Of a stretch of 43,727 bases of DNA, positions 20,833-29,986 are shown one piece after another. Position 1 is the first letter of the stretch; the number at the start of each line of letters is the position of its first letter. Source of the DNA: a virus; IMG/VR virus record IMGVR_UViG_3300030419_004161, positions 1 through 43,727 of that record; one strand, given 5' to 3'. The position numbers and the translations under genes are program-made. The notes beneath the pieces were generated by a model. It worked only from the letters and a program-made list of their open reading frames with translations, ran no database searches and had not been told where the DNA came from.

Positions 20833-21738
20833 CTAGTTCATTTTACTAAGCATTAATTTAATATGATCTAATGTAGATTGTCCCTTTTCAGACATGCAAT
20901 ATTGCGCCATATGATCCACACCTTTAACACCTAAAGGAACGTGAGTTATAATAGGTCTGCTATCACCTTGAACCCAATTAACCTTTGAATTGCCTATAGA
21001 TATAATATTATATTGACAAGCTCTCATTAAAGTCTCTTTTAATTCCGTCATAGGATCATCCATACCCTCTATAAATAATTTAGGATCTTTTTCAGCTCTA
21101 ACCTTCATATCATATCTTATCTCATCAGTAGACTTATTAACATTAATACCTAGAACCTTAGCGTATCCAATCATCTTATCTAAAGGCATTTCTAAAGCAA
21201 GTTTAACAGCGTCTAATTCAGCCATAGATTTCTCTAACTTTTTCTGAGCATCAACTTCTGGAGTTAATAATTTAAATGCTGGTCTAGTAGACTTATCTCT
21301 ATTAGAGTTACTTTGATTTAGATTACATAAGTCTAAATATTTTTTTAAAGTAGGATTTGTTCTATCAACAAATAAAAGTCCATTACTAAATGATATAGCT
21401 GATTTCACTTTAGCATCCTCTTTTTGTTCGTCCTCAAATATAGAAGACTCTCCAGGTATGTATCTAATTTTTCTGTTTATGTCCTTATCTGGATCGTACA
21501 CGATATCTTCTGCTTTAACCATATATACAACAGGGTATATAGTTTTACCTCTCTTGTCTTTACCGCCATTCTGTATTAATTGATAGATAGAAGGTTTTGT
21601 ATTTTTTTTCTTAAACCCTCTGTTTAGATTTTTAACACCGTGGGTGTTTGATTTCACCTCAGGGGCTGTAGGAGTCTCAACAGTTTTCATAACCACTGGC
21701 TCTACAGTCTTTGTAGTTGTTGTTTTTTTCTTTGTCAT
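20833..21738 (-). CDS. Conserved head-region protein of unknown role
   Basis: A 301-residue protein. The N-terminus is a run of Thr and Lys (MTKKKTTTTKT) followed by a low-complexity linker; residues 50-150 form a core with IYPVVYMVKAEDIVYDPDKD, RKIRYIPGESSIFEDEQ and LFVDRTNPTLKKYLDLC; the C-terminal half is helical. The core ('rkIRY.pGE.SIF.DEQ ... yLDL') resembles a conserved head-region protein of crAss-like phages, function undetermined. It is the last gene before the terminator at 20777-20808, and a strong hairpin lies in the 114-nt gap before its start. Confidence 0.65.
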   Translation of the reverse strand: MTKKKTTTTKTVEPVVMKTVETPTAPEVKSNTHGVKNLNRGFKKKNTKPSIYQLIQNGGKDKRGKTIYPVVYMVKAEDIVYDPDKDINRKIRYIPGESSIFEDEQKEDAKVKSAISFSNGLLFVDRTNPTLKKYLDLCNLNQSNSNRDKSTRPAFKLLTPEVDAQKKLEKSMAELDAVKLALEMPLDKMIGYAKVLGINVNKSTDEIRYDMKVRAEKDPKLFIEGMDDPMTELKETLMRACQYNIISIGNSKVNWVQGDSRPIITHVPLGVKGVDHMAQYCMSEKGQSTLDHIKLMLSKMN

Positions 21739-21776
21739 TTCTAAAATTAAATTAAAATTATTATTAAGATACCTGT

Positions 21777-21799
21777 GGAGGGAGAAAAATTCCCCCTCC
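21777..21799 (-). other. Strong 10-bp hairpin without T run between two head genes
   Basis: The minus strand reads GGAGGGGGAA, a TTT loop, TTCTCCCTCC: ten pairs including one G-U wobble. No T run follows on either strand, so it is not a standard terminator. It sits in the 114-nt gap between the 119-aa and 301-aa genes and could stabilise or process the mRNA, adjusting the ratio of upstream to downstream products. Confidence 0.6.
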
Positions 21800-21852
21800 T
21801 TAGATATGTTCTTTATACTGCCTGTATATCATTTCAAGACAGTTAGCAATTA

Positions 21853-22212
21853 TTACGATGCGTCAACCACTGCAATAGATGCACAAGCTGTAATGTGCGT
21901 ACTGCAAAATACTGATTTTTCACTGTCAGCAACACTAATAAAGCCATGGTTACCACCACTCGGTCTATTGATAACTGCAACAATGTCTTTAATAGCTTCT
22001 TGGTGCTTGCCAGTAGCAACGGTAAGTACAACGTGAGCTGCATCTATACCTGAGTCAGCGTCATTTTCTTGGCTAGATTCAAAGTAAACTCTCAAAGAGG
22101 TCGCTGATGCGAACTCCATGTGAGACATTTGTGTAGCAGGAAAACAAACCGCCTCTTCAGTACCCGCTGTTCCATCAGGAGCAGCACTTGCGAAATATAA
22201 ATATTTATCCAT
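21853..22212 (-). CDS. Small head-surface/decoration candidate
   Basis: A 119-residue protein rich in Ala, Ser, Thr and Val, predicted all beta, beginning MDKYLYFASAAPDGTAGTEE. No membrane segment or enzymatic motif. It lies 27 nt after the capsid gene, the usual site of a capsid decoration or stabilising protein, and its small beta-rich composition fits that. A hairpin without a T run lies 54 nt downstream. Decoration role is inferred from size and position only. Confidence 0.55.
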   Translation of the reverse strand: MDKYLYFASAAPDGTAGTEEAVCFPATQMSHMEFASATSLRVYFESSQENDADSGIDAAHVVLTVATGKHQEAIKDIVAVINRPSGGNHGFISVADSEKSVFCSTHITACASIAVVDAS

Positions 22213-22239
22213 TTTTTATAAATTTTATAAGGTTAATAA

Positions 22240-23688
22240 TTAAGATTTCTTGATCAACATGTAACGATTCGCAGCGAATCCTTCAAAACCTCTCTCAGTT
22301 CTATAGTGAGATTTAAGTCTATCTTGAGTCTCTGTTTTATTCTGTAGAACCGCAGAACCTGTTAACCAGTGCTCCATCTCTCTTGAATAACCATTAGCAG
22401 CTTTATATCGCATTCTCAACGAAGGAATCTTTTCACCACTCTTAGCATCTTTCTGCATATCCATAGGAATACAAATACCCCATCCTGGATAATTAGAACC
22501 AGTGTGAGCTGTTAATTTAGGGTGATTTAACAAATCATAAGTTTTCTTATGGAATGTGTAACCTCCTCTTGTGAAAGAGTTGAAACCTAAATTCAATGCC
22601 ATGTTCTTATTATTTTGGAAAGTACCAAAGTTAGCACCACCAGCAGCATAAGCACCTTGAGCAGCTAATAAATCATCAATATCTAAAGATAAATTAATAC
22701 CAGCGTACATAGCCATTTCTTTTGCACCTCGGTATTTATCTAAAGACTTAACAATATTATCAAAGTCCGCCATTGTAATTGCAGAAGCTCCTAAGTCCAT
22801 CGATTGCCCTTTGTTAGCAACAAAGTCAAATAAACCTTCTGTACTTCTAAGAGTAGATAAAGATTCAGATGTTCCATCAATAGTAGCAGAAGCTGATGTT
22901 AATGTAGAGTTGCTAATTTTTCGACCTAAAATCATTTGCAATTCGCAATAGTCCATAAATCTTTTATAAGTGTCAGCTTCACCCTTTAAATACCAAAGAT
23001 AACCTGATCCCATTTTTTCATTATCAACTTTTACGTAAACTACGTTTGTAGCTTCAGTACCTGAAACTTCAAATGATTCTTTCATAATCATCACGTTGTT
23101 TTCGTATTCGTGTAATAATGGAATTAAAGATCCTGGTTGTCCTGATGATTCAGGATAAGCATTACCTATAATAGACATTTCATATGTAGAACTAGCTGTT
23201 TTGTCAGATCCCCACGTTGTAAGTGGAAGTATTGTAATAGGATCAATAGCGTTAGGTGGAGTAACTACTGTTACGTAACCCATGTCACCATCTGCGAATA
23301 AAACAATATCCCCAACTCTTACTGGGTGATCATTATCAAAATCATTAGTATCTATATTGTCAGTTATAGCAACATCAATAGCATCCGTACCAGTTGCCGA
23401 AGCACCTGCGTTACCATCAGACTGAACTGTAACTGTCATATCATTATGTCGGAAAGCTTCCTCATAATGTTCAAAAGCTGTTTGAGAAACAGGAGCCTTA
23501 GATCCCATTAACTCTAGAAGACCAGTAATACCTTGATCTCCATATCTTTTTATTAATTTCTCCGATACGTCACGTTTATGCAACTCTCCAGAGGTTGTTG
23601 TTAAAGAACTAACATAGTTCTCCGTAGTAGCAACCTGAGCAGCATTTGGTGTTAAAACCATACCAGAGCCTAAACTTACTGTAGCCAT
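22240..23688 (-). CDS. Major capsid protein
   Basis: A 482-residue protein. The segment GITGLLELMGSKAPVSQTAF followed by EHYEEAFRH near residues 53-83 resembles the N-terminal region of crAss-like and related Bacteroidota phage HK97-fold capsid proteins. Residues 85-200 are an Asp/Thr/Val-rich beta region (possible surface insertion); the C-terminal half (ELQMILGRK, DLGASAITMADFDNIVKSL, FTRGGYTFHKKTYDLLNHP) fits the P and A domains. It follows the scaffold-like gene by 34 nt in the same operon, with an A-rich leader (TAATAAAAA) and no Shine-Dalgarno. The length and abundant-protein context support the call. Confidence 0.85.
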   Translation of the reverse strand: MATVSLGSGMVLTPNAAQVATTENYVSSLTTTSGELHKRDVSEKLIKRYGDQGITGLLELMGSKAPVSQTAFEHYEEAFRHNDMTVTVQSDGNAGASATGTDAIDVAITDNIDTNDFDNDHPVRVGDIVLFADGDMGYVTVVTPPNAIDPITILPLTTWGSDKTASSTYEMSIIGNAYPESSGQPGSLIPLLHEYENNVMIMKESFEVSGTEATNVVYVKVDNEKMGSGYLWYLKGEADTYKRFMDYCELQMILGRKISNSTLTSASATIDGTSESLSTLRSTEGLFDFVANKGQSMDLGASAITMADFDNIVKSLDKYRGAKEMAMYAGINLSLDIDDLLAAQGAYAAGGANFGTFQNNKNMALNLGFNSFTRGGYTFHKKTYDLLNHPKLTAHTGSNYPGWGICIPMDMQKDAKSGEKIPSLRMRYKAANGYSREMEHWLTGSAVLQNKTETQDRLKSHYRTERGFEGFAANRYMLIKKS

Positions 23689-23722
23689 TTTTTATTATTT
23701 TTTAAAATTATTTATTTATTAA

Positions 23723-24910
23723 TTATCCAATTCGTAAACCCTCGCCCTCTCCATGTATAATATCATCTAATGTTTGTCGGATTGACTTCTCTCCTCCTGT
23801 AGCTTGTCTAGTTTCGTTGTTAAACGAAGGATTTTTAATATCCTTTACTACCTGCTCGGTACCTTTAGATCTATACTGGTTGGCTACACTTCTTACAATA
23901 TCCTGAAAGTTATTTAAGACAATCATGTCTGTATTTAACTTATCAAAGTTCCAGTTTCCATTATCATCAACATATCGATTAAAGTAATTATTTAAATTAG
24001 AGTTAGACTCCATTAAATTCTTTCTATGATCTTCTGATAACTTGAATGTAAACTTTTCCCCTTTGTCATTAATATCAAATGTTATAGATTCAACATCATT
24101 GACCTCTTTAGACATATTGTTAATCCATTCTTTTTTTATAGATTCTGCTTGTTCAGTATTCATACCTTGTTTTTTAACAGGCATTTTATACTTATTCTGC
24201 ATATCTATAAGATCTTTTCTTGCTTGAGAAACGTCTTTTTTCATTTCAATCTTTCCAAGAGTTTGATCTCCTTCACTGTGTTTATCCTTATCTAACTTAT
24301 ATTTAGAATCCATTAAAATTTTAACTTCATCCATCGTTAACTCAGGATTGGTTTGTTTTAAATGTATTCTCATAACATCTTCATTAGACATTTTAGAATA
24401 ATCCACAGCTTGAGTTCTTATGTAATCAACGATACTCCTGCCCGTTTCACTTACAAATTGATTCATCTTCTCTATCTGTTCGTTAGCAAAAGACGACTTT
24501 TGTTTCGTTAAAGCATTTTTCAAAGAATCTACGGAATCATAATCTGTTTTAAACTGATCGTTTATAAATTTTAAAAATTCCTGCCTATTCTTTTCAAGGT
24601 TTTCCTTGATCACACTCTCTTCTTGAGACTGTTTATTAGATTCATTATTCAAAGAACGATTGTCACTATCTTGTGTTTCTACTGGAGCCTCTTTTTGAGT
24701 TTCCTCTTTTGGAGTTTCCTCTACTGGAGTTTCCGTTGTAGAAGTTTCACTTGATTCATTTTTTGTTGGAGTTTCCACTTGTGCTTCTTCAGCTGCAGGA
24801 GGTTCTGGTGTAGATACATCTATAACCATAGCTTCTTGAGCTGAATTGTCACTAGGAACCACCTCTCCGCCTAATTGTTCGGCAAAGATTTCTCCCATTT
24901 CATCTTTCAT
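23723..24910 (-). CDS. Scaffold-like head assembly protein
   Basis: A 395-residue, highly charged and mostly helical protein. Residues 15-95 form a Pro/Glu/Thr/Ser-rich disordered segment with repeats of the form PVEETPKEET; the remainder has Lys/Glu helices and a C-terminal GEKSIRQTLDDIIHGEGEGL motif. No protease triad is visible. Its location directly upstream of the major capsid gene and after the portal is the classical position of a scaffolding protein. It opens the capsid operon behind an exact TTTG-N19-TATTTTTG promoter. An ATG at residue 4 is an alternative start. Confidence 0.65.
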   Translation of the reverse strand: MKDEMGEIFAEQLGGEVVPSDNSAQEAMVIDVSTPEPPAAEEAQVETPTKNESSETSTTETPVEETPKEETQKEAPVETQDSDNRSLNNESNKQSQEESVIKENLEKNRQEFLKFINDQFKTDYDSVDSLKNALTKQKSSFANEQIEKMNQFVSETGRSIVDYIRTQAVDYSKMSNEDVMRIHLKQTNPELTMDEVKILMDSKYKLDKDKHSEGDQTLGKIEMKKDVSQARKDLIDMQNKYKMPVKKQGMNTEQAESIKKEWINNMSKEVNDVESITFDINDKGEKFTFKLSEDHRKNLMESNSNLNNYFNRYVDDNGNWNFDKLNTDMIVLNNFQDIVRSVANQYRSKGTEQVVKDIKNPSFNNETRQATGGEKSIRQTLDDIIHGEGEGLRIG

Positions 24911-24940
24911 ATTAAATTAAATTAAATTATTACTATTGTG

Positions 24941-24971
24941 CAAAAATACTCATTTATATCTATAAATCAAA
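24941..24971 (-). promoter_or_regulatory. Exact Bacteroidota-type promoter for the capsid operon
   Basis: On the minus strand TTTG (24971-24968), 19 nt, TATTTTTG (24948-24941). This matches the -33/-7 consensus exactly. The leader before ATG at 24910 is about 25 nt and consists of repeated AATTT units. Confidence 0.78.
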
Positions 24972-24987
24972 TATTTTCACTTTTTTT

Positions 24988-27381
24988 TTACATTCCTAAT
25001 GTCATGTCTGGATCCTGTATAGGACCTTCAGTTCCCTTTCTTTGCTCTATCATTTTAGATTGGAAGTGTGCGCTTTTAGCTACTGTCTTCTCTCTAGATT
25101 TACCCTGAGCTTTACTGGCTTCCACTTTACCTGAATTAGTTATCTGTATTTCTCGCATTCTTCTTTGATGGGATGCATCTTCAAATTGATTTTTCATCTG
25201 ATATTCCATTTGCATCTTCTGCATCTCAAATTGAGCATCAATCTCCTTCATTTTAGCATCTATCTTCATCTGCATCTCCATTTCACCTTGTTTTAATTGA
25301 GCCGTCATCGCTGCTGATTGTTGTTGTTGTTGAGAATTAGCCTGTATTTGACTTTGTGCTATCATCATCTGTTCAGCTTGATATTTTTTTCTTCTTAGAA
25401 CGAGCATTCTATTAGCTAATTTAACATTACTAACATCTCTTATAGCAATAGCATCTTCTAGCCTTAATTCTTTTTGAGCTATAGAGAGCTGTATAGATTG
25501 TTCTAATTGAGCTTTTTCTTCTACATCAGGCTCGATATCTATACTTATTCCAAATTCATGTATAGAAATATCTCTGTTTACAGCTATATTTTTCATAACC
25601 GACTCCCCAACAGCTTTTATATATCCTTTTACTGGTTTATTATACTCAACTATATCCTGAAGTTTTAAGCATATAGACTCTCCAGTGTCTTTAATTATTT
25701 TTAAATAACCGTCATTTATAGATCTGGTAGCATTATTGGAGGCCATTAACTGCATCTTTTGAATACCAACAAGGGCTTCACTAGATGGTTTAGCACCATC
25801 TCTAGCTTCATTAACACCAGTCACATCTCTAATCATATTTAAGTTGTGTTGATATATTTGTATAAGTTGAACCATGTCCCTACCTATACCATTTTCAAGT
25901 TCTTGAATAGGAACAACATTTGTTACTGTCCCCTCATCATCCGTTCTTCTGTAATATATATTACCCGTTTGATCATATATCTCTTGCAATTCCAACGGTG
26001 TAAATGTTCCACCATCTCCTTTAGACACATTCTCTAAAGATCCTATTTCAAAAGCAGCACCTTTTGGCCTAGCTTTAGCCATGACCTGCTGCATTTTTAA
26101 GTGAGCTAATTGTATCTGATCTGCAAAAGGAATCATTCTCTGAACTAGAGAAACGTTTCTCATTTTATTAAGATTTGGAGTATATATTGTATAAGACAAT
26201 TTTGTTTCAGATAAATTACTTTTAGATCTAGACATATTCTGAGCAAGACCATAATCAAAAACGTGATCAGATCCCACTATGTATTTACCACTATAAACAA
26301 CTTTTACAGTGTTACTAACCTCCTCTCTTTTATGTTTAGACTTTTTAGGTGCTTTATAGTTACCTTTCCTTTTACTAACTGAATACCCACCGAAAGAATT
26401 TTCTTTCTTTTCATATTTAAGATCATAAGTAGATATAAATTCAGCGTCCATTATCTCTATAGAAAATTTATCGTACTCATTTGCGTATGATCCATAATTT
26501 GAAAACCCTCTGCCAAACAAATTATCATCCTCGCTTTTCTTTCCGTATGTTTCTGCTATATATTTATACTCCTCTTCAGTAAATTGATCTCCAGCTATTC
26601 TTTTTAAATCAGCAATAGTAATGGTGTATATCTCTCCTGCGTGCTGTATTTTTCCGTAATCTGGAGACTCTGAATATGAAGTTATTAAATTAATTGGATT
26701 GACATACTTTATTTTTATTCCATGGGATGGGTCTATGTATGTTTTTACAGATGCAGTTCCTATAACAACCAAATCTCTCACCAATCTCTTTTTCAACTCA
26801 TCAAAATCATTTTGTTGTAAAACAAATTCTATACCATTTTCCAGTGATATTTCTTGAGCTTGCTTGTAATTCATCTGCATAAATAACTCCAACTCCTCCA
26901 TATCATCAGGAACAAAACCTTGCTTAGTAAAGTCTATTCCAGTGTTTTTAGTCATAAAAGCATTAAACTCTTTAGTCATCATATCAGCAAAAAGCTCTCT
27001 AGCGTCTTGTTTTCTTTTATCTATAGACATCTTATCTATAGCATTGGCTCTAATCATAAATTCCTGATTAACCATTCCACCACAAACAACGTCTACAAAT
27101 TTAGGAACTATAGAAACTGGAGTCCAGTCTATATTCATGTATGAAGAATCTCCTTCAACATCTAAGAGATCTTTGTATTTAGCGACACTTTGAGTACCTT
27201 CAGCATAAGCACGCATTTTTTCAAAATGTCTTTTTCTATCTTGATAGCTTAGGTCAGTGTTATTTTTCCAGTCATGGTACATCCTTTTAAAATACTGTAA
27301 TCCATATTCTTTTTTTAATTTTTGTTCGTTTGTTGCGAATATGGTTGGATATCCACCTATTGTTTCAAATTGAGTATTCAT
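24988..27381 (-). CDS. Portal protein
   Basis: A 797-residue protein following the large terminase with zero spacing (TAA then ATG). The N-terminal half has the wing/stem pattern of phage portals; GTASVKTYIDPSHGIKIKYV near 210 and VTGVNEARDGAKPSSEALVG near 530-550 are typical portal segments. The C-terminal 130 residues are a Gln/Met/Lys-rich coiled coil (a QQQQQ run near 697, then repeated MQMK, MKEIDAQFEMQKMQMEYQ) that would form the portal barrel inside the head. The length suits large Bacteroidota podovirus portals. It forms the dodecameric vertex through which DNA passes. Confidence 0.85.
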   Translation of the reverse strand: MNTQFETIGGYPTIFATNEQKLKKEYGLQYFKRMYHDWKNNTDLSYQDRKRHFEKMRAYAEGTQSVAKYKDLLDVEGDSSYMNIDWTPVSIVPKFVDVVCGGMVNQEFMIRANAIDKMSIDKRKQDARELFADMMTKEFNAFMTKNTGIDFTKQGFVPDDMEELELFMQMNYKQAQEISLENGIEFVLQQNDFDELKKRLVRDLVVIGTASVKTYIDPSHGIKIKYVNPINLITSYSESPDYGKIQHAGEIYTITIADLKRIAGDQFTEEEYKYIAETYGKKSEDDNLFGRGFSNYGSYANEYDKFSIEIMDAEFISTYDLKYEKKENSFGGYSVSKRKGNYKAPKKSKHKREEVSNTVKVVYSGKYIVGSDHVFDYGLAQNMSRSKSNLSETKLSYTIYTPNLNKMRNVSLVQRMIPFADQIQLAHLKMQQVMAKARPKGAAFEIGSLENVSKGDGGTFTPLELQEIYDQTGNIYYRRTDDEGTVTNVVPIQELENGIGRDMVQLIQIYQHNLNMIRDVTGVNEARDGAKPSSEALVGIQKMQLMASNNATRSINDGYLKIIKDTGESICLKLQDIVEYNKPVKGYIKAVGESVMKNIAVNRDISIHEFGISIDIEPDVEEKAQLEQSIQLSIAQKELRLEDAIAIRDVSNVKLANRMLVLRRKKYQAEQMMIAQSQIQANSQQQQQSAAMTAQLKQGEMEMQMKIDAKMKEIDAQFEMQKMQMEYQMKNQFEDASHQRRMREIQITNSGKVEASKAQGKSREKTVAKSAHFQSKMIEQRKGTEGPIQDPDMTLGM

Positions 27382-29406
27382 TTATATTTTCTTAGATATT
27401 AACCCTATATTTCTATACTTTTTTACAAAGTTAAGATTTATTTTTTTTACTTCCTTTTGTCTCACATGCTTTTGTGAAGCTAAAAGTGCTAAACTAGAAG
27501 CTACGGTAGCATCATATTTTGTTCTGTTGTCTGGTTGAAACCTGCTCCAATCATCTAGTAATCTGTTAAAATAACATTTACCCATCTCATCTGTTTCAGA
27601 ATTTAAACCAATATAATCATACACATAGCTAGCAACAGCTTCTGTTTGTGCATTTAAAACTGCCACTCCAGTAGAAGGTATTCCTTTTGTCTTCTGCTTC
27701 CTACTACTTTCTGTATGTGTCGACTCTGGTCTGTCCATTAAGTATTCATAATAACCCCTTCTTTCAAAGTATTTTATTATACCCACCTTATTATTCTCTA
27801 TAAGTATAGGACAACCATAGTAAACACAAGTTTTAATAACATCCTCATAAAACATTTCTGCCTTAGGAGGTCTAGCTATATATTCACAAACAAACTGATT
27901 TGAAAAATCATCCATCATGCTAAATTTTTTATAAACATAACATGCCGCATCAGATCTTCTACCGTCAGTAGTTGTGTCGTGATCATAAGGGTCACATCCA
28001 GCTACCATTTCTATTTTGTTCCCAGGAGATTTTCTCTTATAAATCATTCTGATATTATTCCTTCTATCTTCTGGTGGTAACCAAGATATTCTCCATTTCC
28101 CTTGAGATCCAGGTTTCCATTGAACGGTTGTGTCTTTTACACCTCCGCTCCATATAAAATCACCTCTAACAATTAAGTTAGTGGCTTGCTCATTGTAATC
28201 CATCTGTTGATATATTCTTTCAACATCAAATGGACTATGTCTTGAATCACTTCTAAAAGCTTCTTCTATTGTAAAAGGTCTTTGCCTCTTCTCCTCAGAA
28301 AGCTTTGTAGTATTTTTTTTGTAAGCATCTCTTATGTTTTGAAGATACTCTTTGGCTCCTATAGTTTTACCTATAAACTTAGCCTGTTCTTTTGTTGGGG
28401 TATCTACTACAGAAAATCCATATTCATCTATAAACCCCTCATACCCATCATACGCTGGAGTAAAATAAGAATACATTCCTGATCTAGTTCTACCATTAGC
28501 ATCTCTTTCTTCTATATCGCTATCAAACCATATATTCTTAAAATTCTCTCCTCCCGATATTTCAAGTTCATTAACAGTAGAAGGCATAAAACATTTACCA
28601 ATAATTCTATCTCCTAATGTTAAACAAGATCTTACAACCTCCCAATTCTTTTCAACACTTGCCTCTGTCCATTTACCAGCCTCATCACACAAGTATCTTA
28701 TTAATTTAACGGAGTCATATGAGTTCTCTCTCGTATTCCTCCAGTCTATTTTACTATTTAACGCCTCAGATTTTGTAACCTTAGCGTAATTCTTAGTTAT
28801 CTTCTGTCCTGGTGTGTTAAAGCTAAGTGTGCTTTTAGGATTATCACTACCATCTATTATAGGTTGAAAGAAAAAAGGTAAACTCCTAAACATATAAACA
28901 AGCTTATCTGTGAACAATGACTTCGCATCTGCTCCAGTTTTACTTGTTATACCCCCATGAGAATTATATCTCGCTGTTATTTCATGCAACAACATAGAGG
29001 CACCTTTATATGAAGCTCCTTCCCTTCTATGTTTTACCATAATCATACCAAAACAATCTGGATCCTGCTTACATATCTCCCAAAATATAAAGAATCTTCT
29101 ATCTCTATCTCTATACTCAGGATATCCTATATCCATTTTGCACCAGTTTAAATAATAATAATGCTCCCCTGTTATATAGGTTGGTTCACCGTTATTCATA
29201 AACCACACTCCATTATTCCTTCTTTCAAATTCCTGATCTATAAACCAAGAATATTTAGACACAGTATCTACATTTAATCCATCAGGCATTTCTGTTCTCA
29301 TCCACTTCTGATTTTTCTTGCTCAGATCTGAAAATAATATGTCTTTTTTCTTAGGCTTAACAGGAAGCTTAAATTTTAAACCATTTACATTTATATATCC
29401 TGCCAT
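27382..29406 (-). CDS. terL: Terminase large subunit
   Basis: A 674-residue packaging ATPase and nuclease. The ATPase part has an atypical P-loop region KHRREGASYKG near 125-135, as in crAss-like terminases, and a Walker B RYLCDE ending at 242. The nuclease part has GCDPYD near 470-475, ILIENNK near 536 and a C-terminal YDATVASSLALLAS with Asp near 632. ITGEHYYYLNWCKMD near 79-93 is a hallmark of the family. I choose ATG at 29406 (MAGYINVNG) over the in-frame TTG at 29430, which lies inside a TATATTTG box. Its stop abuts the portal start. It translocates DNA into the prohead and cuts it. Confidence 0.9.
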   Translation of the reverse strand: MAGYINVNGLKFKLPVKPKKKDILFSDLSKKNQKWMRTEMPDGLNVDTVSKYSWFIDQEFERRNNGVWFMNNGEPTYITGEHYYYLNWCKMDIGYPEYRDRDRRFFIFWEICKQDPDCFGMIMVKHRREGASYKGASMLLHEITARYNSHGGITSKTGADAKSLFTDKLVYMFRSLPFFFQPIIDGSDNPKSTLSFNTPGQKITKNYAKVTKSEALNSKIDWRNTRENSYDSVKLIRYLCDEAGKWTEASVEKNWEVVRSCLTLGDRIIGKCFMPSTVNELEISGGENFKNIWFDSDIEERDANGRTRSGMYSYFTPAYDGYEGFIDEYGFSVVDTPTKEQAKFIGKTIGAKEYLQNIRDAYKKNTTKLSEEKRQRPFTIEEAFRSDSRHSPFDVERIYQQMDYNEQATNLIVRGDFIWSGGVKDTTVQWKPGSQGKWRISWLPPEDRRNNIRMIYKRKSPGNKIEMVAGCDPYDHDTTTDGRRSDAACYVYKKFSMMDDFSNQFVCEYIARPPKAEMFYEDVIKTCVYYGCPILIENNKVGIIKYFERRGYYEYLMDRPESTHTESSRKQKTKGIPSTGVAVLNAQTEAVASYVYDYIGLNSETDEMGKCYFNRLLDDWSRFQPDNRTKYDATVASSLALLASQKHVRQKEVKKINLNFVKKYRNIGLISKKI

Positions 29407-29427
29407 AATAAATTTTAGCCAATTATG

Positions 29428-29435
29428 CAAATATA
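29428..29435 (-). promoter_or_regulatory. -7 box TATATTTG before terL
   Basis: Minus-strand TATATTTG lies 21 nt before the chosen terL ATG and 20 nt after the stop of the upstream gene. No clear -33 TTTG is present at the right spacing, so activity is uncertain. Confidence 0.45.
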
Positions 29436-29454
29436 ATAAAATAAATTGTACTCT

Positions 29455-29748
29455 CTATTTTTTAGCGTATTTTTCTGAGAACCCAGCTCTGAAAGATTTT
29501 TCTTCTAATTCCACTTGATCTTCTTCCGTAACCCCCTCTGTGATTTGTGTTTGTATTTTATGTATAGCCATAAGAATATCTTGAGCATCCATGAAACACT
29601 CTTTTTTTGCTTTCATAGCATTTCTAGCTTTATCATCTTGTAATTCTGGATCTATTGGTTTCTCAACCTCTTCTAATAAAAGATCAAAAGCCTTATTCCC
29701 TGATGATATCAGCTTTTCTAGTTTTTTGTTTACGTTTACCTCTTTCAT
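29455..29748 (-). CDS. Candidate small terminase subunit (unknown)
   Basis: A 97-residue, highly charged helical protein (LEKLISSGNKAFDLLLEEVE; CFMDAQDILMAIHKIQTQI). It contains no recognisable family motif. The immediate upstream position to terL and small, helical make-up suit a small terminase or a packaging regulator. It overlaps the preceding gene by 56 nt in a different frame. The assignment rests on context only. Confidence 0.5.
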   Translation of the reverse strand: MKEVNVNKKLEKLISSGNKAFDLLLEEVEKPIDPELQDDKARNAMKAKKECFMDAQDILMAIHKIQTQITEGVTEEDQVELEEKSFRAGFSEKYAKK

Positions 29749-29986
29749 TTAATTTAATATTTAACAATACTGAACACCTTTCATAATACTCCATATCCTC
29801 ATAATAGTTTATCATAAAATCTATGAAGCTATCAAACACATCCTCATCCACCTCTTCTTCCACAACGTTCCATAAAAAGTAGGGTCTCTGTGATGAGTCT
29901 AATATTTGTTCCACAGACTTTTTCCCTGTTAATAAATCATAAGAGTTAGATACGCATATATCTATTATTTCTTGGGTTCCGATCAT
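29693..29986 (-). CDS. Unknown small acidic protein
   Basis: A 97-residue protein I do not recognise. The centre is strongly acidic and aromatic (VVEEEVDEDVFDSFIDFMIN, then YYEDMEYYERC) and the last 20 residues are strongly basic (KLNERGKRKQKTRKADIIRE). The start overlaps the stop of the GroES-like gene in an ATGA, and the end overlaps the next gene by 56 nt, so it belongs to the packaging/assembly operon. The acidic-then-basic layout could suit a DNA-binding adaptor but no function can be assigned. Confidence 0.6.
   Translation of the reverse strand: MIGTQEIIDICVSNSYDLLTGKKSVEQILDSSQRPYFLWNVVEEEVDEDVFDSFIDFMINYYEDMEYYERCSVLLNIKLNERGKRKQKTRKADIIRE

Noticed and set aside
29407-29430. Longer terL start at TTG 29430
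   Set aside because: The TTG is part of a TATATTTG -7 box; the ATG at 29406 gives a normal leader.
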